Shown here piece after piece: positions 20,465 to 28,880 of a stretch of 64,000 nt of DNA; the first letter of the stretch is position 1; each line of letters starts with the position of its first letter. Origin of the DNA: CAWHHZ01 sp963829355 (GTDB lineage Bacteria > Acidobacteriota > Thermoanaerobaculia > Gp7-AA8 > JAHWKK01); NCBI GenBank assembly GCA_963829355.1, contig CAWHHZ010000014.1:248001-312000 (forward strand). The letters run 5' to 3'. The position numbers and the translations under genes are program-made. The notes beneath the pieces were generated by a model. The model ran no database searches and was not told where the DNA came from. It saw nothing but the letters and a program-made list of their open reading frames with translations.

Positions 20465-20977
20465 TTGATCCATCCTTCAGAGATTCGACTGATCGTGACC
20501 GATATCGATGGCGTCTGGACCGATGGACGAATCATCTACACCTCGGCCGGCGACGAGATCAAGGAGTTCAATGTCCGCGACGGTCTCGGCGTCAAGCTCG
20601 CTCAGCGGTGCGGCATCGAGGTTGCGATCGTGACCGGACGCAAGTTCCCGCCGCTGTCACGACGCGCGGGTGAGCTCGGAATCGAGCGGGTACACGAGGG
20701 AGTGGAGAACAAGCTCGACACCGTTCGCACCATCGCAAGCGAGATGGATCTCGATCTCAGTCAGATCGCGTTCGTGGGGGACGATCTTCCCGATCTCGCG
20801 GCGATGAAGAGCGTTGGACTCTCTGCTGCGCCGGCTGATGCGGTGCCGGAGGTTCGAGCAATCGCAACGTGGCGACTCGACTCGCAGGGAGGACGAGGCG
20901 TCGTGCGGGAGCTCGTGGAACGTCTCCTTTTCGAGCGGAACGAGTGGTCCTCGATGGTCGATCAGTTCCTGCAGTGA
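20465..20977 (+). CDS. kdsC: 3-deoxy-D-manno-octulosonate 8-phosphate phosphatase (KdsC family)
   Basis: KdsC removes phosphate from Kdo-8-phosphate, supplying Kdo for the lipopolysaccharide inner core. The 170-residue length is typical of this capless HAD family. Motif I is VTDIDGVWTDGRI, followed by FNVRDGLGVKLA, AIVTGRK and motif IV FVGDDLPDLAAM, all diagnostic of KdsC-type C0 phosphatases. The start is a TTG at 20465, six bases after GAGGAG, which overlaps the end of purH. The gene's TGA overlaps the GTG of the next gene (GTGA), so it is coupled to the lipid A acyltransferase gene, which fits an outer-membrane role. Related sugar phosphatases cannot be excluded. Confidence 0.85.
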   Translation: MIHPSEIRLIVTDIDGVWTDGRIIYTSAGDEIKEFNVRDGLGVKLAQRCGIEVAIVTGRKFPPLSRRAGELGIERVHEGVENKLDTVRTIASEMDLDLSQIAFVGDDLPDLAAMKSVGLSAAPADAVPEVRAIATWRLDSQGGRGVVRELVERLLFERNEWSSMVDQFLQ

Positions 20978-21885
20978 AGAGAGCTCGCAACACGCTTCTC
21001 GTCGGAGCTCTCGGAGTCATCAGCCGCGTCGTACGCGTCCTTTCACTGTCGGCGGCGCAGCGGATCGGCGACGGTCTCGGATGGCTCGCGTGGCATCTCG
21101 TGCGGCGCGACCGGCAAAAGGCACTCTCCATGATCGAGATCGCCATGCCGGATGCGAAGCCAGAGGATCGGCAAAGGATCGTCCGGGCGTGTTTCCGCCA
21201 TCTCGGGACATCTCTCATGGAGGTAGCCTGGCTACCGAATCTCGACAAGGCTCGTGCTGACCGCCTCGTCGAATGGGAGGGACTCGAGCATCTCGAAGCC
21301 GCGGTGGCCCACGAACGAGGAGTGGTGCTGTTCACGGGTCATTGCGGCAACTGGGAGTGGATGGCTGCGGCCATCGCCCTCGCTGGATTTCGGATGAACG
21401 TGATTGCGCGGGAAATCGAAGAGTCCCGGTTCAATGACTACATCGTCGCGTCGCGGGCGCGGTTCGGAATCGACACCATCGGCCGCGGCAGCAGCTCATC
21501 GGCTCGCGAGATCATTCGTACGCTCCGCGGCGGCTCGATCCTCGGTGTTCTGATCGATCAGAACATCCGTACGGAGGTGGTCAAGGTGCCATTCTTCGGA
21601 CACCCAGCGCCGACACCGGTGGGCCCCGCGAAACTGGCGGTGAAGAGCGAGGCAGTGGTCATCGCGGGCTTCGCCGAGCGCAGGGATGGACGTCACCACA
21701 TACGGTTCGAGCCACCGATCGATACGAGAGAGATCCGGGACCCGCGGGAGATCACGAGGATCATGACCGAGTCGATCGAAGCGCAGGTGCGAAGAGTACC
21801 GGAACAGTGGGTCTGGATGCACAAGCGCTGGCGGGATCGCTCCGGTCAGCGTGAACTGAAAGACCGCCCCGGGAAGAGCGCTTAG
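20974..21885 (+). CDS. lysophospholipid/lipid A acyltransferase, LpxL/HtrB family
   Basis: Members of this family add a secondary acyl chain to Kdo-lipid A at the inner membrane. The roughly 303-residue protein shows the HX4E catalytic dyad in FTGHCGNWEWM, the upstream MIEIAMPDA and CFRHLGTSLMEVAWL segments, GSILGVLIDQNI, VPFFGHPAPTPVGPAKLA and the C-terminal WVWMHKRWR. The start is the GTG at 20974, overlapping the kdsC stop; an in-frame upstream start at 20869 would lie inside kdsC and is rejected. Adjacent kdsC supports a lipid A role. Which acyl position it modifies cannot be told. Confidence 0.88.
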   Translation: MKRARNTLLVGALGVISRVVRVLSLSAAQRIGDGLGWLAWHLVRRDRQKALSMIEIAMPDAKPEDRQRIVRACFRHLGTSLMEVAWLPNLDKARADRLVEWEGLEHLEAAVAHERGVVLFTGHCGNWEWMAAAIALAGFRMNVIAREIEESRFNDYIVASRARFGIDTIGRGSSSSAREIIRTLRGGSILGVLIDQNIRTEVVKVPFFGHPAPTPVGPAKLAVKSEAVVIAGFAERRDGRHHIRFEPPIDTREIRDPREITRIMTESIEAQVRRVPEQWVWMHKRWRDRSGQRELKDRPGKSA

Positions 21886-21953
21886 TCGGATCTTTCTCAG
21901 CCCGGCGGGGAATTCGCATCGGGAACGACGGCGGAGCCCGCGCTCCAGAGCCT

Positions 21954-22715
21954 ATGATCGCAATCATTTCACTTCTGATGGTCGTGATGCTGTCGATTCT
22001 GGTCACGAGAATCGCCACCATCTCGCTCATTCACACCGGTATGACCCGGGAGGCCGCACGTTTCCAGGCCCGCTCCGCCTTTACCGGCACCGGATTCACC
22101 ACCCGTGAATCGGAACAGGTGACCAATCACCCCGTCCGTCGCCGGATCGTCATGCTGCTGATGCTGCTCGGTAATGCCGGAATCGTGACGATCGTATCGT
22201 CGCTCATTCTGTCGTTCGTGGGGCCGCGCGAGCTCGGAACGCTCAGCCTCAAGCTCGTCATGCTGATCGGCGGTCTGGGGGTTCTCTGGTTCATCGCGAA
22301 CAGCAGCTGGATCGATCGTCACCTCTCCCGGATCATCGACCGCGCGCTCCGCAAGTACACCAAGCTCGACGTCCGTGACTACTCGAGCCTCATGCACCTC
22401 GCCGGCGACTACCGGCTTGTCGAGCTGCACATCGCACCCGAGGACTGGATCGCGAACCGTACGCTCAAGGACGCAGAGCTGCGCGACGAAGGACTCGTCG
22501 TGCTCGGCATCAAACGCGAAAACGGTCCGTACATCGGCGGTCCGAAGGGAGATACGCTGATTCTTCCAGGCGACACGCTCCTGGTTTACGGAAGGATCGT
22601 CAATCTCGACGAGCTCGATTCAAGAGCCAGAGATTGGACCGGCGACCAGGAGCACCAGGAACAGGTGCGCAAGCAGAAGAGCGCGGACAGTCACGAGGAG
22701 ACCGCATCGAAGTGA
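21954..22715 (+). CDS. membrane protein with C-terminal TrkA-C (RCK-C) domain
   Basis: The 253-residue protein has three to four hydrophobic segments in the first 115 residues: one at the N-terminus, IVMLLMLLGNAGIVTIVSSLI, and LVMLIGGLGVLWFIA. A cytoplasmic part follows in which about 150-220 is a TrkA-C/RCK-C fold (LHIAPEDWIANRTLKDAEL, GLVVLGIKRENG, TLILPGDTLLVYGR), known to bind ligands that gate potassium and other ion transport. FTGTGFTT near residue 45 resembles a Trk/Ktr selectivity-filter loop, but only one copy is present. A role in potassium or osmotic signalling is plausible inference. The tail is charged. A REP-like repeat starts 11 bases after the stop. Confidence 0.75.
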   Translation: MIAIISLLMVVMLSILVTRIATISLIHTGMTREAARFQARSAFTGTGFTTRESEQVTNHPVRRRIVMLLMLLGNAGIVTIVSSLILSFVGPRELGTLSLKLVMLIGGLGVLWFIANSSWIDRHLSRIIDRALRKYTKLDVRDYSSLMHLAGDYRLVELHIAPEDWIANRTLKDAELRDEGLVVLGIKRENGPYIGGPKGDTLILPGDTLLVYGRIVNLDELDSRARDWTGDQEHQEQVRKQKSADSHEETASK

Positions 22716-22725
22716 CCGCCCGCAT

Positions 22726-23124
22726 GTCATCCTGAGCCGCCGGAGCGAAGCGGAGGACGGTCGAAGGATCGCGTACTTTACCGACTGTCAGCACGGAAAA
22801 ATGCGCCGCAGTCAGGACGTACCCGATCCTTCGCTGCGCTCAGAGGCTGTGAAAGAATCCAGCGTACCCTGCGTTACGGGCGCGGCGAGTCTCGAGCGCG
22901 CGGAGCAGCGACGCAGCAATGTGGTTCATCGGAAAGGAGCTGCGACAACGCGATCGGCGACGCCCCGCCCGTAACCCTTTGGGCTGGCGGTGATTACGGC
23001 CCGATCTCCGCGTCACTCGTCGTCACCGAGGAACCACCGCGACTCCTCCTCATTCCTTGAGCTCGAACCGTAAGCACCACCAGCGCAGGGCACGCTGGAT
23101 TTTTTCACAGCCTCTCAGGATGAC
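22726..23124. repeat. REP-like long repeat, unit 3, interrupted by a MITE-like element
   Basis: Outer arms GTCATCCTGAGC at 22726 and CTCAGGATGAC at 23114 bracket the unit. The second arm is split after GCGCTCAG by a 270-bp insertion; without it the unit would be about 124 bases. It fills most of the 430-base convergent interval between the TrkA-C gene and the outer-membrane protein gene. Confidence 0.85.
22844..23113. mobile_element. MITE-like element, copy 1 (270 bp, CTCAG target duplication)
   Basis: The element starts AGGCTGTGAAAGAATCCAGC and ends with the near-exact reverse complement (GCTGGATTTTTTCACAGCCT), a terminal inverted repeat of roughly 30 bases including CCCTGCG. CTCAG occurs directly before (22839-22843) and after (23114-23118), a 5-base target duplication. 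Inside, GTTACGGGCG near 22873 pairs with CGCCCGTAAC near 22967, giving a further hairpin. There is no transposase frame. A second copy lies at 62681-62983. It resembles a non-autonomous element needing a transposase in trans. Confidence 0.75.
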
Positions 23125-23145
23125 ATCTGCTGTTCAAACGTGCTC

Positions 23146-23665
23146 CTAGAACGACAACCGCAGCCCGGCTCCCACGGTGACGAATTCGTACTCGTCGTCA
23201 AAGTTCACCCAATGGTAGGCGCCTTCGACGACGAAGCCGAGCCGCCTGGTAAGAGGAAAGTCGCCCGAGACTCCGCCGCTGAGCCCGAAGTCGGTCTCGG
23301 ATCCGTCGGCTGAGTCCTGTCTGTACGCTCCGGGGCCGAAGAACAGCGTGGTCGAACCGAAAATCTCGTCGAACCGATACTCGGCCAGCAACAGGCCATA
23401 CTCGATCGAGTGCTCACCGAGCGGGAGCGCGCTGCTCTCCTCGTCGACTTCGAGGTCGGCCTGGCCCAGCTTGAGCCGGATATTCGTACCGAGATCGATC
23501 TCTTTCGAATACCAGATCTCCTGAACGTCGAAACCGAGATCGAGACTGAGGCTGTCGTCGAGAAATTCGGAGCTTCCGAAGAGGACGCCGGCGGAGCTGC
23601 TCTGCGCAAACAGCGGCAGTTGAAAAACTGAGAATCGCGATGAGGAACAGAGCTTTACGAGTCAT
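23146..23665 (-). pseudogene. outer-membrane beta-barrel protein with frameshift near its signal peptide
   Basis: The ATG at 23665 gives MTRKALFLIAILSFSTAAVCA, a signal peptide. At about 23610 the frame changes, and the mature part SSAGVLFGSSEFLDD, DLGFDVQEIWYSKEIDLGTN and onward runs to 23146. One extra base explains the break (520 bases in total). The mature protein of about 150 residues alternates polar and aromatic residues as amphipathic beta strands and ends FVTVGAGLRLSF, with a terminal Phe, the usual BAM-recognised outer-membrane C-terminus. It resembles small opacity/OmpW-like barrels; no specific family is recognised. It converges with the TrkA-C gene across the repeat and diverges from comF. 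Confidence 0.65.
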
Positions 23666-23786
23666 ATGGGCCAATATAGGGAAATCGCGGACTGGATTCA
23701 ATTTGCATCTCCTTGGGCGTCGGAACAAGATCCGGGCGAGCGTCTCATGAACTGATCATGGTTATCCTGGTGTACTGTTCGGCTTG

Positions 23787-24541
23787 ATGCAGCACATCAT
23801 TTCCAGGAGCCTCTCTTTACTGGGACGTGAGGCGGCGAAAATCGTTCTGCCCTCCGACTGTGTCGTCTGCGAGCGGCCACTTCCGTGGAGCGGAAGGCTC
23901 GGCTCGTGCTGCGGGAGCTGCTGGCGAGAACTGCCGTCGATCGAGGAGGCGAAGTGTCGCCTCTGTGCCACGCCCTGGAGTGGGTCCGACTCCCGAACAT
24001 CGTACACATGCCTATCCTGCCACGATCGCAATGGGCGTTGAGCTGGATCGACTCATGGGGCCACTACCGTGACGGGCTCGAGGTCCGTTCTCCACGCGTT
24101 CAAGTTCGGTCATCACGACTTCCTCGCGCGGCCGCTCGCCCTGCTGCTACGCGACGTGCTCGAGACACGCGGGGACCCGTACTTCGACTGGATCGTGCCC
24201 GTTCCGATGCACCCGAAGAAGCTCCGGAACCGCGGCTATAATCAGGCCGAGCTTCTGGCCCGGTCACTTGCCGCGGCAAGTGGAGTTCCGGTATTGGGGT
24301 CGCTGCGAAAGCAGCGGGACAACTCGACTCAGTCCCGTCTTCCGAGGGCCGAGCGGGCCGCGAACGTCAGAAACGTGTTCATCGTAGGGGCCGGGCGCCG
24401 AAGCGGGCGCAGATCGCCGGCTCTCGGATTCTGCTCGTTGATGACATCTGCACGACCGGCGAGACACTGGCGGCAGCTTCGCGCACATTGATCGCGGCGG
24501 GCGCCGGCGCAGTCTCTGCCGTCACCGTCGCTCGCGCATGA
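23787..24541 (+). pseudogene. comF: ComF-family phosphoribosyltransferase-like protein, about three frameshifts
   Basis: The N-terminal frame carries a zinc ribbon with paired cysteines (CVVCERPLP, CGSCW, CRLC, CLSCHDR). The central part RSVLHAFKFGHHDFLARPL and IVPVPMHPKKLRNRGYNQAELLA is the ComF core. The PRPP-binding loop RILLVDDICTTGETL and the end to 24541 lie in a third piece. Frame changes are needed near 24035, 24075 and 24395. ComF proteins aid natural DNA uptake in some bacteria, and many homologues are of unknown role. The span is about 251 codons, a normal length. The repeated indels within one well-conserved gene point to consensus errors, though decay is possible. Confidence 0.75.
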
Positions 24542-24634
24542 AGGACCCCTTGGGTTCGAACGCTCGCGCTGGTTCGCCGGCGATGGCGGCGGACCCCCGC
24601 TTGTTCGCCCGAACCGGCACAGCCCTCGCATCTA

Positions 24635-24642
24635 TATAAAAT
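24635..24642 (+). promoter_or_regulatory. candidate -10 region upstream of the CBS-domain gene
   Basis: TATAAAAT lies in a short AT-rich patch that stands out from the GC-rich surroundings, about 80 bases upstream of the CBS gene start. No good -35 hexamer is visible, so this is tentative. Confidence 0.35.
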
Positions 24643-24721
24643 AACTTACGAGTTACCTGAGCCTTAGTCCGGCGAGGCGACTCGTCGCATTTTCGCACCC
24701 TGACACACTGGAGGTTTACAA

Positions 24722-25228
24722 ATGAGAGAACGAAACGATATTCCGAACGAGAACACCAATCCTACACTTCATCGCGACAGCGAAACCCGCTCTTCGGAGA
24801 CGGTACGCAAGGCAATGACGGCGAGCCCGGCGACCGTGGGAGAGAATGACACGGTGGTTCGGGCGGCCGAGCTGATGGTCGAGCATGACTGCGGCGCGAT
24901 TCCAGTCGTCGAGGGGAGAACGGTTCGCGGAATGATCACGGACCGCGACATCGTGGCCCGACTGGTCGCGAAGAAGATTGATCCGGGCTCGAAGCGCGTT
25001 TCCGATGCGATGTCGAGCGGTGTCCAGACGATTCGAGAGGACGACTCGCTTCAGAAGGCGTTCCAGATGATGAGCCAGCACAAGGTGCGCCGCCTCCCCG
25101 TCGTCAACGCGCAGGGCGAGCTGACTGGGATGCTGGCACAGGCTGACATGGCCCTCGACTCGAACGAAGATCGTCGTCTCGCCGACACGGTCGAAACCAT
25201 CAGCGAGCCCGACCGACTCCGCCGCTGA
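24722..25228 (+). CDS. tandem CBS-domain protein
   Basis: The 168-residue soluble protein consists of two CBS domains after a polar 30-residue leader. The first runs about 33-90 (VRKAMTASPATVGENDTVV, GAIPVVEGRTVRGMITDRDI) and the second about 97-155 (VSDAMSSGVQTIREDDSLQ, VRRLPVVNAQGELTGMLAQAD). Such pairs bind adenosyl ligands and act as energy or stress sensors, like mycobacterial Hrp1. GGAGG six to seven bases upstream is a strong ribosome site. The gene appears monocistronic, with a perfect terminator hairpin shortly after the stop. Partner unknown. Confidence 0.88.
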   Translation: MRERNDIPNENTNPTLHRDSETRSSETVRKAMTASPATVGENDTVVRAAELMVEHDCGAIPVVEGRTVRGMITDRDIVARLVAKKIDPGSKRVSDAMSSGVQTIREDDSLQKAFQMMSQHKVRRLPVVNAQGELTGMLAQADMALDSNEDRRLADTVETISEPDRLRR

Positions 25229-25937
25229 GCTCCGGAAGCGATTCATCGAAAAGAGCACCGGGAAACCGGTGCTCTTTCTGCATCATACGTTTTCGTCGGA
25301 ACCTGATCTCGAAGATCGGCCGGCCCTCTTCCCGGTATTTCGCTTCATAGTTCGTCCGCGGAGGCGTCTCGGTCACTTCACCGGCCTCCGTAGCGAACCA
25401 TCGATCGAACACCGGTACCGCATCCTCGAAATAGCCTCGGTGGTCGGTGACGAAAATACCCTCCCCTTCCGGATCCATGATCCTCACGAGTTGCTCGAGA
25501 ACATCATCCTGGATGAATCGACGCTTCTTCGTCTTCTTCTTCGGCCACGGATCAGGAAAATAGATGTGAATCTCTTTGACCGACCCATCTCTGAACATCC
25601 TTGAGACCACCTGTTTCGCATCGAAGTTGATCACGCGGGCATTCGGAATCTGACGTCTCTCGAGACTCTCCTTGACGATCCTGAAGTACTGGAGCGCCAT
25701 CTCGATCCCCACGTAATTTCTGTCGGGATGCTCGAGTGCTTCAGTCACGAGAAAGCGACCCTTGCCCGAACCGATCTCGAGGATCAGAGGGTTGTCGTTA
25801 CCGAACTCATCCCGGTTGTCGAATGGTTGCAGCCCACGGTCGCGCGGATTGATCCCATGGCTGCTGCTCGGCTCGAGCACTCTCATGCTTCGCGGAAGCT
25901 CTTCCTCGGGGACGGGAGGGGCGTGATTGTCACTCAT
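25200..25937 (-). CDS. trmB: tRNA (guanine-N7-)-methyltransferase
   Basis: TrmB methylates G46 of tRNA using S-adenosylmethionine. From the ATG at 25937 (AGGGG upstream) the protein has 245 residues. The SAM site is LILEIGSGKGRFLVTEA, followed by NYVGIEMALQY and the family signature IHIYFPDPWPKKKTKKRRF; TNYEAKYREEGRPIFEIRF is the usual C-terminal region. After FRRK most TrmB proteins stop. Here the frame continues about 30 residues through the terminator hairpin and 29 bases into the end of the convergent CBS gene. That tail is probably not functional and may mean the true stop has been lost. An upstream GTG-type start at 26036 is rejected. Confidence 0.9.
   Translation of the reverse strand: MSDNHAPPVPEEELPRSMRVLEPSSSHGINPRDRGLQPFDNRDEFGNDNPLILEIGSGKGRFLVTEALEHPDRNYVGIEMALQYFRIVKESLERRQIPNARVINFDAKQVVSRMFRDGSVKEIHIYFPDPWPKKKTKKRRFIQDDVLEQLVRIMDPEGEGIFVTDHRGYFEDAVPVFDRWFATEAGEVTETPPRTNYEAKYREEGRPIFEIRFRRKRMMQKEHRFPGALFDESLPELSGGVGRAR
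25250..25277. terminator. intrinsic terminator-like hairpin between CBS gene and trmB
   Basis: AAAGAGCACCGG and CCGGTGCTCTTT form a perfect 12-bp stem around GAAA. A/T-rich ends on both sides make it usable in both directions. It ends the CBS gene transcript (stop at 25228), but it is also inside the open C-terminal extension of trmB. Confidence 0.75.
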
Positions 25938-26083
25938 CGCTGCCCCTGAACCCGATCGGACTGCCGCTACATTTCGGATCGTCGTGCCGCGTGGCAATGG
26001 CGGTAGGTATTCGCATTGCACTCTCAGCGATCTCACAGCACGACTGAAGTCGAACTACCTGACGCTCTAATGAGGAACGAACT

Positions 26084-27566
26084 ATGAATCGAAAAAGTGT
26101 AATCGGCACGGCTCTGGCCATGCTCATGTTCATCGCCTGCTCCACCAATCCTGCCACGGGACGTCGCGAGATCAGTCTCGTCTCCCAGCAGCAGGAGCTC
26201 GCTCTCGGGCAGCAGGCTCACCAGCAGACGATCCGCCAGTTCGGCGTCTACGACGAAAATCCCCGCATCAACCAGATGGTAAATCGCGTCGGCCAGCGAA
26301 TCGCCGCCGTGAGCGACAGGCCGGATCTGAAGTGGACCTTCACTGTTCTGGACTCCCCGATGCTCAATGCGATGGCACTCCCGGGTGGCTACATCTACAT
26401 CACCCGCGGAATGCTCGAGAGAATGAACAGCGAAGACGAGCTCGCGGGCGTACTCGGCCACGAGATCGGGCACGTCACCGCCAGACATGCTGCGCAGCGG
26501 ATGTCTCAGGCACAACTCGCACAGCTCGGACTCGTGATCGGCGCGGTCGCAGCGGGACCGCAGGCAGCTCAGGCGTATGGCGATCTCGCGCAGCTCGGAG
26601 CTTCGCTTCTTTTCCAGCGCTACTCGAGACAGCAGGAGTCGCAGTCGGACCTGCTGGGCGCCGCCTACATGGCCGAGGCGGGCTACAACCCGCTCGGATC
26701 GGCGAGAATGCTCCAGACACTCTCCCGGCTCAGTGGACAGGAGACCACGAAGGTCGATCAGTATTTCCAGTCGCATCCTGATCCGGACAAACGTGTCGCC
26801 GACGTCATGAGCCAGGTCGAGGAGATCAAGACAGTCAAATCCGCAGATCGTCTCGGCGGCAATGACCCGCTCCCCGTTCGTCAATCAGCTCGAGGGAATG
26901 ATCACCGGAAAGAGCACCCAGTCAGTCGTGATCAAGGACAACACGATCTTCGAAAAGAAGCACGGAATCGTACTCCCCTTCCCCTCCGGCTATACCGGCG
27001 TTTCGGGATTCGGAGGACTCTTCCAGGTCGTTCCCGAGGCAAACAGCTCTGCTGGCAGTGCGGTTTACGTCGATGCGATTCCGCTCGAGCTGATCAAGAC
27101 GAGAGACGTGCGCGGAGCGCTCCGACAGAACTTCCAGGAAATGGGTCTCCAGTACGTTAACTCGTATGAGGCGCGATCGAAGGACGGCACACGCTTCCCG
27201 ATCGATCTGTGGGCCGGAAAGACGCAGTCCGGAACCGTAGCGGTCGAGACCGCTTACTGGATCGACGGAAACGAAGTCGTGGTCTTCCAGGAGATCTCGC
27301 CCTCCGTCAGACAGGGGCAGAGCAATCTCGCCAATACGTTCTCGATGCTCGAGATCAACCCGGGAGCAGCCCGTCGTGCGGATCCGCCGCGGCTGCAAGT
27401 CGGACAAGCCTCGTCGCGCGATTCATGGCAGGGGCTGGCACGAACGGCTACGGGTGACGCGAGCGACGCAAGGGAGCTTGCGGCCATCAATGGGTTCGAC
27501 GCGGATACCCAAGTGCCGGCCGGGATTATCGTGAAGCTTCCCCAGCAGATCATCGACCGCGACTAG
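26084..27566 (+). pseudogene. M48-family metalloprotease lipoprotein, one frameshift
   Basis: The N-terminal frame starts MNRKSVIGTALAMLMFIAC, a lipoprotein signal with Cys at 19. The zinc motif HEIGH is at 126-130 (GVLGHEIGHVTARHAAQRM), with a later QQESQSDLLGAAYMAEAGYNP giving the third ligand, as in BepA/LoiP-type peptidases that supervise outer-membrane proteins. Near 26860 the frame shifts by +1, and the rest (GMITGKSTQSVVIKDN to the end at 27566) is a 230-residue extra domain ending in a LysM-like segment (RELAAINGFDADTQVPAG). The span is one base over 494 codons. AGGA lies upstream of the start. It is divergent from trmB. Confidence 0.82.
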
Positions 27567-27587
27567 CAAGAATCAAAGCCGTTGTTG

Positions 27588-27634
27588 CCGCCGCCCTGAC
27601 GGAACACGCTCCGCCCGGGCGGCGGTTCTTTCTC
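27588..27634. terminator. intrinsic terminator after the M48 gene
   Basis: CCGCCGCCC (27588-27596) pairs perfectly with GGGCGGCGG (27617-27625), followed by TTCTTTCTC. It lies in the 106-base convergent gap between the M48 peptidase and hemW genes. A short GTCGTC-rich tandem stretch follows at about 27636-27660. Confidence 0.65.
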
Positions 27635-27672
27635 AGTCGTCCGTCGTCAGTCGTCAGACGAAGCGACTCCCC

Positions 27673-28880
27673 TCAGAACAGCTCGGCCAGAAGCTCATCA
27701 CTGATGAGAAATCCTTCCACGCTGAACCTCACCCATCCTGCCTCGCTGATCAACCAGCCCTGTTCCAGCCACTCCTCGAGCCACTCCTCCACTCCCTCGC
27801 CAGCCAACTCATGGAGCTCGTCGAGTGCCAGCCCTCTCGACTGCCGCAGACCGAGAAACAGTCTCTCGTGACGCACCTCCTCGTCCCCGAGTCGTTCGCG
27901 AAATGTTTCTGGAAGGGCCCCGGAATCAGCGGTCTCGATGTAGTCGCGGATCACTCTCGTGTTGGCGCTGCGGACTCTTCCGTCGAAGGAGTGGGCGCCG
28001 AGGCCGACGCCGACGTAGGACCGGCGACTCCAGTAGTGGCGGTTGTGAATCGATTCCTCTCCTGGTCGTGCGAAATTGCTGACCTCGTACTGGTGAAATC
28101 CTCGCTGTTCCGCAATGCGGATCACCGTTCGATACATCTCGGCAGTCTCCTCTTCCGAAGGGAGTTCGACGAGTCCCGCCCGGACCCGCTGCTCGAGCGC
28201 TGATCCAGGCTCCAGATCGAGCAGATAGAGAGACAGGTGCCCGACTGGACCGGAAGTCGCGAGCTCTGCGCTCTCCGCGACACTCTCACGCGTCTGGCCC
28301 GGAAGACCGAGAATCAGATCGACGCTGAGTCTGGGCACATTCGATGCGGCGAGGGCAATCGCGCCGAGGGCGCCTGCTCTCCCGTGTCCGCGGCCGAGCG
28401 GAACGAGCTCCTGCTCGTGAAACGACTGGACGCCGAGACTGAGCCGGTTGACGCCGAGCATGTCGGTCCACATGCCGAGTGTTTCGGCTGAAACATCCTC
28501 AGGATTTGCCTCGAGAGTGACCTCCGCCCCTTCAGAAACCTCGAAGGAGAGAGAGTGCTTGCGCAAGTCGCCGCATGCTTTCCTTCGATATTCTTGAAGG
28601 AGTGCCACCACCGAAGTAGACAGCTCCCGATCGAGGCCCCCGGTGGAACTCTGGAGTTCATCTCGCGAAGCAGCGCGGATACGTACTGCGTCTCCAGCCT
28701 TCGGTCGGTGGAGATGGCAAATGCGCAATACGTGCATTTGACGCGGCAGAAAGGAAGATGGATATAGAGAGAGAGCAGGTCCTTCGACTCAACGGTGACG
28801 GGGCCGCTATTGATGATGAAACATTTCCGGCACGATGGAATCCCTCCTCGATTGCTATAATCCACGCGGCATGGCGGCAA
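27673..28880 (-). pseudogene. hemW: HemW-like radical SAM protein, two frameshifts
   Basis: The N-terminal frame has LSLYIHLPFCRVKCTYCAF, with the CxxxCxxC motif that binds the radical SAM cluster. The next expected motif AVYFGGGTPSRIS is in a second frame near 28600, and from about 28560 the protein continues in a third frame with EVTLEANPEDVSAETL, GVNRLSLGVQSF, SVDLILGLPGQT and the HemN-like C-terminal domain to 27673. All are HemW/HemN-family features; HemW acts as a heme chaperone rather than a coproporphyrinogen oxidase. The exact start is unclear: the ATG at 28880 overlaps the divergent gene's start, and no good internal start exists, so the 5' end may also be damaged. Confidence 0.78.
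28856..28861 (+). promoter_or_regulatory. possible -10 box just before the HD-GYP gene
   Basis: A perfect TATAAT ends nine bases before the ATG at 28871. If it is used, the transcript would be nearly leaderless, which would fit the absence of a ribosome site. No clear -35 is seen. Confidence 0.3.
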
